DNA from: Sedimentisphaerales bacterium
GTDB lineage: Bacteria > Planctomycetota > Phycisphaerae > Sedimentisphaerales > Anaerobacaceae
Length of the DNA: 64,000 nt
Direction: 5' to 3'
Assembly (NCBI GenBank): GCA_016927855.1
Contig: JAFGLV010000145.1
Span: forward strand, 1-64,000
Positions 17,117 to 28,373 of the stretch are shown piece by piece. The notes beneath the pieces were generated by a model that saw only the letters and a program-made list of their open reading frames with translations, did not search any database and was not told the DNA's origin. How positions within the stretch are numbered: position 1 is the first letter of the stretch; each line of letters opens with the position of its first letter. The translations under genes were made by a program, and so were the position numbers.

Positions 17117-18841
17117 ATGGGTCAGAGAAAACGTATCGTGATCGTCGGCGGGGTAGCCGGTGGCGCCTCGGCGGCAGCCAGGGCACGGCGGCTCAGCGAA
17201 GACGCCGAGATCGTCATGTTCGAGCGGGGAGAATACATTTCGTTTGCCAACTGCGGCCTACCTTACCACATCGGTGGCCAGATTCGCGAGCGCGACAGGC
17301 TCTTGGTGCAGACCCCCAAGATGATGAGCCGGCGGTTTGCCATCGACGTACGCACGCGCAGCGAGGTCACGCGCATCGACCGCGCCAAGCACGAGGTGAC
17401 GGTGCGCGACCTGGCCAAGGGCGGGGACTACCAGATTTCCTACGACGCGCTCATCCTCAGTCCCGGCGCCGAGCCGGTGCGCCCGAACATTCCGGGAATC
17501 GAGTCTTCCCGCGTCTTCACGCTGCGCTCGATTCCCGACATGGACGCGATCAAGACAGCGGTGGAGCAGCAGGGAGCCCAGCGTGCCGTGGTGGTCGGCG
17601 GAGGCTATATCGGTCTGGAAATGACCGAAGCGCTTGTCGATCGAGGCCTGATCGTTGCGCTCGTGGAACTGGAGCCTTCCGTTATGGGCACCGTCGATCC
17701 GGAGATGGCGGCGCCGCTGCACGAAGAGCTGCGCCTGCATGGCGTCGATCTGCATCTCGGCACGAGTGTCACGGAGGTGACGGAGCAGGGCGGGACTGTC
17801 TCCATGCTGTTGAGCGACGGCAAGCGCATCGAGACCGACCTGGTCGTTATGGCGGTCGGTGTGCGGCCCGAGGTTACGCTGGCGCGCGACGCGGGTCTGC
17901 AACTTGGCGGTCGCGGTGGGATCGTCGTGGACGAGCACATGCGTACGAGCGACCCTGCCATCTACGCGGTGGGCGACGCGGTCGAGGTGACCGATTTTGT
18001 GGGTGGCCACCCAACGGTGATTTCGCTGGCCGGACCGGCCAATCGCCAGGGACGCATCGCAACGAATACGATCTTTGGCCGTGAGAGCCGCTATGGCAAA
18101 ACCCAGGGCACGGCCATCTGCAAGGTGTTCAACTTGGCGGTCGCGACCACCGGCATGAACGAGAAGAGCCTCAAGAAACAGCAGATTGCCTACGAGAAGG
18201 TCTACGTCCACCCGGCCAGCCATGCCGGCTACTATCCCGGCGCCAGCCAGCTTAGTCTCAAGCTGCTGTTCGAGCCGCAAACCGGCAAGGTCCTCGGCGC
18301 CCAGTGTGTCGGCACCAAAGGCGTCGACAAGCGGATCGACGTGATCGCTGTCGCGCTGCGGGCCGGCATGACGGTCTTCGACTTGCAGGACCTCGAGCTG
18401 TGCTACGCACCGCCTTTCGGCTCCGCCAAGGACCCGGTCAACTACGCCGGCTTCGTCGCCGCCAATGCCATCGTCGGGGACATGCCGGTCTGCCACGTCG
18501 AGGACGTGCTCAACCCGCGCGACAACCAGCGCCTGATCGACGTGCGTACACCAGGCGAGGTCCAGGCTGGGACCGTTCCAGGCGCCGTCAACATCCCTCT
18601 CGACGAGCTGCGCAGCCGTCTCGACACGATCCCCAAGGACAAGGAACTTCTGGTCGTTTGCCAGGTGGGCCTGCGCGGTTACCTGGCCTGCCGCATCCTC
18701 AACCAGCGTGGTTTCTCCGCCCGCAACCTGACGGGAGGCTACAAAACCTACTGCGCCGCCGTCGGCGCCAACGGTGCAGCGAGCCTGGCCCAGGACATGA
18801 AGAGCGACACAGGTGAGACCTCCGTTCAAGAAAAGAACTGA
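17117..18841 (+). CDS. CoA-disulfide/persulfide reductase with C-terminal rhodanese domain
   Basis: A 574-residue flavoprotein of the CoADR-RHD type. FAD-binding motif at the N-terminus (IVIVGGVAGGASAAARARR), single active cysteine C46 in SFANCGLPYHIGG instead of the CxxxxC of classical disulfide reductases, NAD(P)H-binding motif VVVGGGYIGLEMTEAL, second FAD motif YAVGDAVEV, dimerisation domain, and from about residue 470 a rhodanese domain with the loop cysteine in VVCQVGLRGY. Known relatives reduce CoA disulfide, CoA persulfide or polysulfide with NAD(P)H and take part in sulfur handling. ATG 17117 has GGAG at 6-bp spacing. Preceded by an ArsR regulator that probably controls it. Confidence 0.93.
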   Translation: MGQRKRIVIVGGVAGGASAAARARRLSEDAEIVMFERGEYISFANCGLPYHIGGQIRERDRLLVQTPKMMSRRFAIDVRTRSEVTRIDRAKHEVTVRDLAKGGDYQISYDALILSPGAEPVRPNIPGIESSRVFTLRSIPDMDAIKTAVEQQGAQRAVVVGGGYIGLEMTEALVDRGLIVALVELEPSVMGTVDPEMAAPLHEELRLHGVDLHLGTSVTEVTEQGGTVSMLLSDGKRIETDLVVMAVGVRPEVTLARDAGLQLGGRGGIVVDEHMRTSDPAIYAVGDAVEVTDFVGGHPTVISLAGPANRQGRIATNTIFGRESRYGKTQGTAICKVFNLAVATTGMNEKSLKKQQIAYEKVYVHPASHAGYYPGASQLSLKLLFEPQTGKVLGAQCVGTKGVDKRIDVIAVALRAGMTVFDLQDLELCYAPPFGSAKDPVNYAGFVAANAIVGDMPVCHVEDVLNPRDNQRLIDVRTPGEVQAGTVPGAVNIPLDELRSRLDTIPKDKELLVVCQVGLRGYLACRILNQRGFSARNLTGGYKTYCAAVGANGAASLAQDMKSDTGETSVQEKN

Positions 18842-19030
18842 AGTCGAGCCGCCCGGCGTCAACCTGTTTATCTGAAATGCCCCAGGATTTTGTTGGTCTT
18901 TTCGACCGCCTTTCGGTAGAGTGACGTTTCCATGGCGTGTGCTCTCAGGTCTCTCGGGGCACGTTGCCGGTAAGCCCAGAGTGAGAGATGCGGTTCGAGC
19001 GACCTGGAGACAGGCGAAGGAGAACGACAG

Positions 19031-19234
19031 GTGAGCACAGGCACGGTCAAATGGTTCAATTCCACGAAGGGATTCGGCTTCATTGCCCCGGACGAGGGCG
19101 GCGACGATTTGTTCGTTCACTACTCGGAGATTCAGACGGGCGGCTATGCGTCGCTCGATGAAGGCCAGAAGGTCAAGTTCGAGGTCGGCGAGGGACGCAA
19201 AGGCCCGTGCGCGACCAAGGTAACCCCTCTCTAG
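19031..19234 (+). CDS. Cold-shock domain protein (CspA family)
   Basis: A 67-residue single-domain nucleic-acid-binding protein. Both RNA-binding motifs are present: KGFGFI (RNP1) and LFVHYSEI (RNP2), within the standard [14 protein letters not shown] opening. It starts with GTG, preceded by AAGGAG at 19017-19022 (8-bp spacing). The protein binds single-stranded RNA or DNA and acts as an RNA chaperone. The 190-bp region upstream could hold a long leader, as in other csp genes, but I see no conserved cold box. A terminator hairpin lies 25 bp downstream. Confidence 0.95.
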   Translation: MSTGTVKWFNSTKGFGFIAPDEGGDDLFVHYSEIQTGGYASLDEGQKVKFEVGEGRKGPCATKVTPL

Positions 19235-19259
19235 CGAGAGATCGGATCGTGACGACCAT

Positions 19260-19287
19260 GGCCCTGTTAGCCGGCAGGGCCTCTTCC
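19260..19287 (+). terminator. Probable terminator of the cold-shock gene
   Basis: GGCCCTG (19260-19266), an 8-base loop and CAGGGCC (19275-19281) form a perfect 7-bp stem, followed by the pyrimidine-rich TCTTCCT. The U-run is weak, so termination may be partial. Confidence 0.55.
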
Positions 19288-19353
19288 TGGCTGTGCGGTG
19301 GATCGACGTCGTGACGTCGCGCGCAGGCGTATGGTGCGCGCCAGGGGTCCGGC

Positions 19354-19746
19354 CTACAGCTTATCCTTTATCCGCCTCAGCAAAACCACCGACTTGTTCT
19401 TGTCCCCAAACATCGCGACGCTGATGTGTAACTGCGTCCTGCCGCCAGGCATGGCTTCCAGCCGGATGGAGACCTGCTCGTCCTGCGCATCGCGTGAGAC
19501 CAGTTCGGCTGCGATCCCGTCCCGCTCGGCGCCGAGCACCTTCAGTTCCAACTCTTCGAGCGCCTCCTGCGCCGCCTCATAGACCTGGTCGATCGGCGCC
19601 GCCAAGGTGGCCTTGAGCGTGCCCCATTCGTAGATCGCTTCCCGCCGGCCTTGAGCGTCATTGATCGAACTGGCGCAGCCGCTTAAGACGAGACCAGCCG
19701 TCAGAGCCAGGCACAGGCATGCCATCCGTCTTGTCTGCATGTTCAT
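19354..19746 (-). CDS. DUF3568-like lipoprotein
   Basis: A 130-residue lipoprotein: signal peptide with lipobox LSGC (LTAGLVLSGCASS), then a compact alpha/beta domain (YEWGTLKATLAAPIDQVYEA, AQEALEELELKVLGAERDG, VSIRLEAMPGGRTQLHISVA, ending in LLRRIKDKL) that resembles DUF3568. Family function is unknown. The start may be ATG 19746 or ATG 19740. It is the last gene of the minus-strand chaperone block, 58 bp after another small lipoprotein, and converges on the cold-shock gene. Confidence 0.82.
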   Translation of the reverse strand: MNMQTRRMACLCLALTAGLVLSGCASSINDAQGRREAIYEWGTLKATLAAPIDQVYEAAQEALEELELKVLGAERDGIAAELVSRDAQDEQVSIRLEAMPGGRTQLHISVAMFGDKNKSVVLLRRIKDKL

Positions 19747-19804
19747 CCTTCTCCTTTCCTGCCGAGATTACGCGACAAGACTGTACCGCGCCGGACCGAG
19801 CCTG

Positions 19805-20155
19805 TCAACGTCGCCGGATATCGACGATCTCGACGAGCTGGCCCCACATGTGGAAGGAGGCGCGGCTGCGCAGGATGCGCACGCGGCAGGCGACCGGCAG
19901 GCCGTCCTGCTTGAACTCGTCGGGCAGGTTGACGGGATCGTACCGGCGGTTGTTGTCGGCCTCGATCCCGTAGAAACCGCCTTCCAGCGGAATGTGGCGC
20001 ACTGTGCCGGTGATGAGCAGAGTGTCGGCCGGCGGGTTTTCACTGTCGCCGGCGGGTGGAGCCGTCGTCTCAGGCTTTCCCGGGTCGGTCGCGGACGTGC
20101 AGCCGCCGAGGGTCGTCACGAGCGCTAGCAGCAGGAGTGTCATGGCAAGACGCAT
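19805..20155 (-). CDS. Small lipoprotein of unknown function
   Basis: A 116-residue protein with a signal peptide and lipobox (LLLLALVTTLGGCTS), a short proline-rich linker and a small all-beta domain (ITGTVRHIPLEGGFYGIEAD, CRVRILRSRASFHMWGQLVE, IVDI), perhaps an OB-like fold. ATG 20155 has AAAGGAG at 7-bp spacing. I do not recognise a named family. It follows the fmdB-like gene by about 46 bp on the same strand. Confidence 0.75.
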   Translation of the reverse strand: MRLAMTLLLLALVTTLGGCTSATDPGKPETTAPPAGDSENPPADTLLITGTVRHIPLEGGFYGIEADNNRRYDPVNLPDEFKQDGLPVACRVRILRSRASFHMWGQLVEIVDIRRR

Positions 20156-20201
20156 CGCAGACTCCTTTCCTGACACGAGGTCCTTCGCCGCCCGACGGGA
20201 C

Positions 20202-20525
20202 CTATGCCGACTTCTTCTTCGGCGCGGCTGCCGAGTCGGTCTTGGTTTCGGTCGACGCGGCTTTGGTCTCGGTCTTTTCGGGTTTCTTGTCAGTGCCCTT
20301 GGCGCCGCCGGTTTCCTTTTCGGCGGCCTTCTTGTAGCTTTCGCTGCGGTAGTCGGTCTCGTAGAAGCCCGAGCCTTTGAAGAGGATCCCGGCGCCGGTG
20401 CCGATGAGCCGCTTCAGCGCGGATTTGCCGCATTCGGGACATTTGCGCAGTGGTTTGGCCTTGATGCTGTGGAATTCCTCGAACTCATGTCCACATTCAT
20501 CACATGCATACCCGTACGTCGGCAT
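20202..20525 (-). CDS. FmdB-family zinc-ribbon protein
   Basis: A 107-residue protein with the FmdB/CxxC_CxxC regulatory zinc ribbon at the N-terminus (MPTYGYACDECGHEFEEF, then CPECGKSALKRLIG) and a long lysine-, alanine- and threonine-rich tail that is probably disordered. Such small proteins are often near chaperone or one-carbon genes; their molecular role is not established. It starts 5 bp after the stop of grpE, so it belongs to the same transcript. Confidence 0.92.
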   Translation of the reverse strand: MPTYGYACDECGHEFEEFHSIKAKPLRKCPECGKSALKRLIGTGAGILFKGSGFYETDYRSESYKKAAEKETGGAKGTDKKPEKTETKAASTETKTDSAAAPKKKSA

Positions 20526-20530
20526 GGTCG

Positions 20531-21145
20531 TTACTCCGTGTCTGTCGTTTCGTCACCTTCAGGTGGTTCTTCACTTGCCGCTTCCGGGGTCTCCTCGGCG
20601 GGTGACGCTTCCTGCGACATCGTCTTGTTGACGATGACCCGGCTCGGTCGGATGACGCGGCCGTGCAGTTTGTAGCCCTTCTGGAATTCCTGCAACACGA
20701 CGCCGTCGGCCTTGTCGGGATCAGCCTGCTGGAGCATCGCCTCGTGGTGGGTCGGATCGAACGTTTCGTCCAGCGCCTGGATCTGCTCGACGCCGTGACC
20801 TTTGAGGATGTCCATCATCTGGTCGTAGATGATGCGCACGCCTTCGATGACCGCCGCGACGCACTCGGCCGCGTGCGACTTGGCCAGCATGTGCTCGAAG
20901 TTGTCCACCGCCGGCAGCAAGGACTTGATGATCTTCTCCTTCTCGTAAGCGACCGAGTCCTGTATCTGCTTGGTGGAACGCTTCTGGAAGTTGGCGTAGT
21001 CGGCGCTGACGCGCTGGAGCTTGCCGAGAAGGTCGTCCCGCTCGGCCTGCACGCGCTCCAGCTCCTGCCGCAAGGAATCCATCTCCTTCGCCTCGGCTTG
21101 CGCTTCCGCACTCTTCGGTTTCTTGTCTTTGTCCTTATCTTTCAT
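20531..21145 (-). CDS. grpE: GrpE, nucleotide exchange factor of DnaK
   Basis: A 204-residue GrpE. A charged N-terminus leads into the long dimerisation helix (MDSLRQELERVQAERDDLLG), the conserved segment YANFQKRSTKQI, LLPAVDNFEHML, and the beta-wing domain GVEQIQALDETFDPTHHEAM and GYKLHGRVIRPSRVIV. The last 30 residues are acidic and extend beyond the usual end. GrpE exchanges ADP for ATP on DnaK during protein refolding. Its start overlaps the dnaJ stop codon by one base. No dnaK gene lies in the window, so the partner must be encoded elsewhere. Confidence 0.96.
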   Translation of the reverse strand: MKDKDKDKKPKSAEAQAEAKEMDSLRQELERVQAERDDLLGKLQRVSADYANFQKRSTKQIQDSVAYEKEKIIKSLLPAVDNFEHMLAKSHAAECVAAVIEGVRIIYDQMMDILKGHGVEQIQALDETFDPTHHEAMLQQADPDKADGVVLQEFQKGYKLHGRVIRPSRVIVNKTMSQEASPAEETPEAASEEPPEGDETTDTE

Positions 21146-22281
21146 CAGTGATTACCGAAATGTCTCTTCAGTTTCTCAAAGAAGCTTCGAATCTTCGGGG
21201 AGACATTGGCGCTCTCGGTCTGGGCGAATTCCCTCAGCAACTCTTCCTGGCGGCTGTTGAGATTCGTCGGGGTCTCGATAGTCACCTGGACGAGCTGGTC
21301 GCCATGCCGGTGCGAGCGCATGTCGGGCAGTCCCTGCCCGCGGATGCGAAAGATGCTGCCGTACTGCGTGCCGGGCGGGATCTTCAACTGCTGCGTTCCG
21401 TTGAGGCTGGGCACGTCGATCGTCGCGCCGAGCGCCGCCTGGCTGAACGTGATCGGCACGACCGCAATCAGGTTGTTCCCGTCGCGCTCGAGGAACTCGT
21501 GGAGCTTGACCCGCACGTAGCAGTAAAGGTCGCCGTTCGGACCGCCGGCCCGGCCCGGCTCGCCTTCGCCCGCGACGCGGATGCCTTGCCCTTCGTGGAC
21601 GCCGGCGGGAATCTTGATCGTGACGGTGCGCTTGCGCGGCACGCGCCCGCTGCCTTTGCACTTGGGACAGGGGTTCGTAATCACCTGGCCGGTGCCTCGG
21701 CACTGAGGACACGTCGAGACCATCTGGAAGAAGCCGCCGCCTTTGGCGACCTGGCCGGAACCGCCACAAACGCTGCAGCGCGAAGGCTTGCTACCTCTGG
21801 CCGCACCGGTGCCGTTACATTCGCCGCACAGGTCCTGCCGCGTGAACTCGATGGTCTTTTCGGCACCGTGGGCGATCTCGCTAAGCGTGAGTTCGACGCC
21901 CGTCTCGAGGTCGTAGCCGCGTGCCGGACCACTGGCCCGGCTGGCGCGCTGCCGACCGCCGGCGCCGCCGAAGATACCCCCGAAGAAATCGTCGAAGCCG
22001 AACATGCTGAAGATGTCCTCGACATTCATCCGCGAGAAATCGTGCATGCCCTGACCGCGGAGCCCTTCATGGCCGTACTGGTCGTACTGCTTGCGCTTGT
22101 CCGGGTTGCTGAGGACCTCGTAGGCCTCGGCACACTCCTTGAACTTGGCCTCGGCGTCTTTGTTGCCCGGGTTTTTGTCTGGGTGATACTTGATCGCCAT
22201 GCGCCGGTAGGCGCGCTTGATCTCGTCGGCCGAGGCGCTCTTCTCGACCCCCAAGACATCGTAGTAATCGCGTTTGGCCAT
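21145..22281 (-). CDS. dnaJ: DnaJ co-chaperone
   Basis: A 378-residue type-I DnaJ. J domain with HPD ([13 protein letters not shown]), short glycine/phenylalanine linker, four zinc-binding CxxCxGxG repeats ([32 protein letters not shown]), then the C-terminal substrate-binding domains. It stimulates DnaK ATPase and delivers unfolded substrates. The start used is ATG 22281 ([11 protein letters not shown]), with GGAAG just upstream; ATG 22290 is in frame, and a still longer reading would translate the palindromic repeat at 22291-22372, which is not expected. Transcribed with grpE downstream and groEL1 upstream. Confidence 0.96.
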   Translation of the reverse strand: MAKRDYYDVLGVEKSASADEIKRAYRRMAIKYHPDKNPGNKDAEAKFKECAEAYEVLSNPDKRKQYDQYGHEGLRGQGMHDFSRMNVEDIFSMFGFDDFFGGIFGGAGGRQRASRASGPARGYDLETGVELTLSEIAHGAEKTIEFTRQDLCGECNGTGAARGSKPSRCSVCGGSGQVAKGGGFFQMVSTCPQCRGTGQVITNPCPKCKGSGRVPRKRTVTIKIPAGVHEGQGIRVAGEGEPGRAGGPNGDLYCYVRVKLHEFLERDGNNLIAVVPITFSQAALGATIDVPSLNGTQQLKIPPGTQYGSIFRIRGQGLPDMRSHRHGDQLVQVTIETPTNLNSRQEELLREFAQTESANVSPKIRSFFEKLKRHFGNH

Positions 22282-22290
22282 AACTTCCAT

Positions 22291-22372
22291 AGTGGCACGA
22301 CCATCCCGGTCCTGTCTGTCAGCAGGCGCGACCGGGATGGTCCAAGTCCGCGGGCGCGAGGCCCGCGCCACT
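22291..22372. repeat. Cloverleaf palindromic repeat upstream of dnaJ
   Basis: An 82-bp element between groEL1 and dnaJ. The outer arms are AGTGGC (22291-22296) and GCCACT (22367-22372). Inside are a hairpin with perfect 13-bp arms (22299-22311 and 22330-22342) and a second with 6-bp arms GCGGGC/GCCCGC (22350-22355 and 22361-22366). The three-stem layout is like that of the element at 47085-47135, though the sequence differs. It lies directly before the dnaJ ribosome-binding site and could affect read-through or mRNA stability. Confidence 0.8.
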
Positions 22373-22379
22373 GCCTTAC

Positions 22380-24023
<1,644 letters not shown>

Positions 24024-24076
24024 TCAAGCCTCTGCGACGACCGATGCGACATCGACCGCTCGCGTCCTTCGGCACG

Positions 24077-24367
24077 TTATTTCTCGATGATGCCCAGCAG
24101 GTCGCTCTCGCGCACGATCACGTACTTCTCGCCTTCGATCTCGACCTCGTTGCCCATGTACTTGCCGTAGATGACCTCGTCGTTCTTCTTGACGCTCATG
24201 GCGTTGCGCTTGCCGTCGTCGTTGACCTTGCCCGGGCCGGCCCACACGACTTTGCCGATCTGCTGCTTCTCTCGCGCGGTGTCCGGCAGGAAAATCCCGC
24301 CGGCGGTCTTCTCCTGGGCCTCCAACGGCTTGATTACGACTCTGTCATCCAATGGTCTGAGTTTCAT
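24077..24367 (-). CDS. groES: GroES co-chaperonin
   Basis: A 96-residue 10-kDa co-chaperonin. The opening KLRPLDDRVVIKPLEAQEKT, the mobile loop TAGGIFLPDTAREK and the closing EKYVIVRESDLLGIIE are all standard. It caps the GroEL ring in the folding cycle. It is the only groES in the window and would have to serve both GroEL paralogues. The ATG at 24367 is preceded by GGAG. No CIRCE element was found upstream. Confidence 0.97.
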   Translation of the reverse strand: MKLRPLDDRVVIKPLEAQEKTAGGIFLPDTAREKQQIGKVVWAGPGKVNDDGKRNAMSVKKNDEVIYGKYMGNEVEIEGEKYVIVRESDLLGIIEK

Positions 24368-24437
24368 ATTCTGCTACTCCTTCACCAACACGCGTTCAAT
24401 TCGTTCGTGACAATTCGTTTGTCGGGGCGATAGCCCT

Positions 24438-24543
24438 TGGAATTCTGGAATGCTGGAATATTGGAATGTTGGGTGCGAGCTAATCCCATTATTCCATCGT
24501 TCCACTATTCCATCATTCCGTTATTCCACTATTCCATTCTTCC
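24438..24543. repeat. AT-rich palindromic repeat of TTCCA units
   Basis: The left half (24438-24473) has repeated TGGAAT units and the right half (24485-24543) has many ATTCCA/TTCCATT units in the opposite orientation, so the whole forms a large imperfect hairpin. It is far more AT-rich than its surroundings. The right half is translated at the C-terminus of the fucosidase gene, which stops inside it at 24521. Confidence 0.75.
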
Positions 24544-25942
24544 GTCTTACTTCTTCGTTGAGGACGAGAACCACGACGCTATTGACGGCATCCGGCGCCT
24601 CGTCGCCAACGGTAATGACGATGTTCTCATCTCCGGCTGCGACCGGCAGCGGAGCTCTCTTCTTGTCGGCGAGCAGGTAAGCCTGCCGCACGCTCGCCTG
24701 CGCCAGCGGGACATCGAGCTGGCCGTCCGTCGGCCAGTCGAAGACGTGCAGGTAGAGTCTGTCGTCTTTGGCGGTGCAGCGACCCCAGGCCGGGGCGCCG
24801 ATGGGACTGGCGGTCGTGCCATAAATGCTCTCGCGGTTGACGGCCATCCACTTGCCCATCGCTTCGAGCCGCTGGACGCTGGCTGCCGGGATCAGACCCT
24901 CGGGCGTCGGACCGACGTTGAGCAGGAAGTTGCCGCCCTTACTGGCGATATCCGCGAGCTTGCGCAGCAGGTCCTCGGTGGACTTCCAATTCTCGTCGTA
25001 GGACTTGAAGCCCCACGTGTCGTTCATGGTCATGCAGGTTTCCCAGTCCACGCCGGGCAAGCCGCTGGCGGGAATCTGCTGCTCCGGTGTCCCGAAGTCG
25101 CCGGCATAATCGTCGTCGCTCTTGTTCAGGCCTTCCATGCCTTTGCGGCCCTTACCGACACGGTTGTTGACGATCAGGTCGGGCTGGATCTCCAGCAGCC
25201 AGGCATACAGCGCCTTGCCTTGTGGTTCCGTCCAGTCCTTGATCCATTCGCCGTCGAACCAGAGCACGCCGAGCGGGCCGTAGTTGGCCAGCAACTCCGC
25301 GAGTTGCGGCTTGAGATACTCTTCAGCGTAACGGCTGAAGTTGGGATTCGACTTCGACGTATCGTTGTAGTTGGGATAAAACGATCGCTGCGCGTCCGGG
25401 TGGTGCCAGTCCATGATCGAATGGTAGAAGCACAGCTTGATACCTTGCTTCTTGCACGCCCGGGCCAGCTCCGCGAGAATGTCACGCTGGAACGGCGTCG
25501 CGTCCATGACGTCCCAGTCGGTGACCTGCGAGTCCCACAGGCAGAAGCCATCGTGGTGCTTGCTCGTGATGACGATGTACTTCATGCCTGCGTTCTTGGC
25601 GATGCGTACCCATTCGTCGGCGTTGAATCCGACGGGGTTGAACTTGCCTGCGAATTGCTCATACTCCTCGACGGGAATGTGGGCGTTCTGCATGATCCAC
25701 TCGCCGATCCCGTCGACGCGCTGACCCTGGTACGTCCCGGCGGGCACGGCGTACAAGCCGTAATGTATGAACATGCCGAAGCGCGCCTCGCGCCACCATT
25801 CCATGCGTTCGTCCTTGGTCAGCGCGATCTTCTCAGCCTTGCTGATTCTCATGTCCTGGCCGCATCCGGCCACGAGCAACATCGTCAGCAGCAAGCCCGC
25901 CGACAAAGGGGCAATCCATCGTCTGTTCTGTCGAAGGTTCAT
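24521..25942 (-). CDS. Alpha-L-fucosidase (GH29), lipoprotein
   Basis: A 473-residue exported enzyme of glycoside hydrolase family 29, which releases alpha-linked L-fucose. Lipobox LVAGC near residue 27 (LLTMLLVAGCGQD); GH29 segments WWREARFGMFIHYGLYAVPA, YIVITSKHHDGFCLWDS, and the nucleophile D230 in GVLWFDGEW. ATG 25942 has GGAG at 9-bp spacing; longer readings run into the groEL2 sequence and are not real. The last residues (RRKNGIVE) are encoded by an AT-rich repeat. It sits between groEL2 and groES, an unusual place for a glycosidase. The acid/base residue cannot be assigned by eye. Confidence 0.92.
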   Translation of the reverse strand: MNLRQNRRWIAPLSAGLLLTMLLVAGCGQDMRISKAEKIALTKDERMEWWREARFGMFIHYGLYAVPAGTYQGQRVDGIGEWIMQNAHIPVEEYEQFAGKFNPVGFNADEWVRIAKNAGMKYIVITSKHHDGFCLWDSQVTDWDVMDATPFQRDILAELARACKKQGIKLCFYHSIMDWHHPDAQRSFYPNYNDTSKSNPNFSRYAEEYLKPQLAELLANYGPLGVLWFDGEWIKDWTEPQGKALYAWLLEIQPDLIVNNRVGKGRKGMEGLNKSDDDYAGDFGTPEQQIPASGLPGVDWETCMTMNDTWGFKSYDENWKSTEDLLRKLADIASKGGNFLLNVGPTPEGLIPAASVQRLEAMGKWMAVNRESIYGTTASPIGAPAWGRCTAKDDRLYLHVFDWPTDGQLDVPLAQASVRQAYLLADKKRAPLPVAAGDENIVITVGDEAPDAVNSVVVLVLNEEVRRKNGIVE

Positions 25943-25983
25943 CGCGTCAAGCTCCATCGGGGTCGAGAATGCGCCGTTTCGGA

Positions 25984-27639
<1,656 letters not shown>

Positions 27640-27953
27640 AATTGCGTGCCTCCTTAAAGTGCATCCGTTACAAACGTTCAGGTCGATAGTTTTCGCCTAA
27701 GCCTCACTTGCGTGCAAAAGATATACCACCGGCCCACCCAAAGCCCGCCCAATTTGCCCCTGGGTACTTAAGTGATTGTTGCATCTGTGCTTAGATTCAG
27801 GTGAAACTGGCGATGCGATGCGGTTTCGCCGTTGGACCGGTGCCTCCGTTGCCATTTCCGGCAGGCCCGCCGGCCCGGTAAACGCCAACTTGACAGTCCG
27901 ACGGTTTACTCTTAGCGGGCCGTGCTGGATGGGCCAGACGGGATCTTGTGGCG
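27640..27953. other. Intergenic region between the FHA gene and groEL2 (314 bp)
   Basis: It holds the ribosome-binding site (AAGGAGG) and sigma-54-like promoter of groEL2 at its left. At its right is an imperfect inverted repeat (GGCCCG at 27872-27877 with CGGGCC at 27916-27921, and GTAAAC at 27878-27883 with GTTTAC at 27904-27909) that could end transcription of the FHA gene. I see no coding sequence. Confidence 0.6.
27713..27728 (-). promoter_or_regulatory. Sigma-54-like promoter of groEL2
   Basis: Read on the minus strand the sequence is TGGTATATCTTTTGCA: GG and GC dinucleotides separated by exactly 10 bases, as in the -24/-12 consensus TGGCAC-N5-TTGCA, with the TTGCA half complete and the TGG start of the -24 half present. 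The start codon of groEL2 is 74 bp downstream. No activator-binding site was identified. Confidence 0.45.
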
Positions 27954-28325
27954 CTATTCGATGCGGGTTTGGCGGGAGCGTTCGCCGACCTTCTTGTAGT
28001 GCGACAGGGCGCTTTCGCGATCCTCGAAGTCCTCGGTCGTGAAGAGCATGATGGTCTGGCCGACGAGGATCTGGTCGCCGTCGGTAAGGGGCGTGGGCTT
28101 TGAAATCCGGTTGTGATTGACGAAGACGCCGTGGCGGCTGTCCATGTCCTCGGCCAGGTACCGATCGTTGGCTTCGTCAAAGCTGATACGCAGGTGCTTG
28201 CGGGAGACCAGATCGTCCAGCAGTTGCAGCGGCAGGTTCTCAGCCCGCCCGATCACACTGATCCGCCGGCCCAGCGGCAGGAACTCACCTTTCTGTTTGC
28301 CCGATGCCACGATGATCGACGCCAT
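27954..28325 (-). CDS. FHA-domain protein
   Basis: A 123-residue protein that consists almost only of a forkhead-associated domain: GR in SVIGRAENLPLQLLD, the SRKH motif in LVSRKHLRISFDE, and the N-x-x loop in SRHGVFVNHNRIS. FHA domains bind phosphothreonine peptides. ATG 28325 has GGGAGG at 7-bp spacing; longer readings have no support. A charged C-terminal helix follows (SHYKKVGERSRQT). It lies 48 bp downstream of the mannosyltransferase-like gene. No Ser/Thr kinase gene is present in the window. Confidence 0.92.
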   Translation of the reverse strand: MASIIVASGKQKGEFLPLGRRISVIGRAENLPLQLLDDLVSRKHLRISFDEANDRYLAEDMDSRHGVFVNHNRISKPTPLTDGDQILVGQTIMLFTTEDFEDRESALSHYKKVGERSRQTRIE

Positions 28326-28373
28326 CGATACACCTCCCAATTCCACCGGTCCCTGCAAGCAGGCCGGCATCTC

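Noticed and set aside
17258-19120. A 620-codon open frame opposite the CoADR-rhodanese gene
   Set aside because: Shadow of a clearly identified flavoprotein; no domain, and it would run through the cold-shock gene leader.
22291-22372. A tRNA-like gene from the cloverleaf folds at 22291-22372 and 47085-47135
   Set aside because: No T-loop GTTCGAATC, no CCA end, no conserved tRNA positions; the stems are simple palindromes.
24368-24440. CIRCE/HrcA operator upstream of groES
   Set aside because: No TTAGCACTC-N9-GAGTGCTAA-like sequence here or before groEL2.
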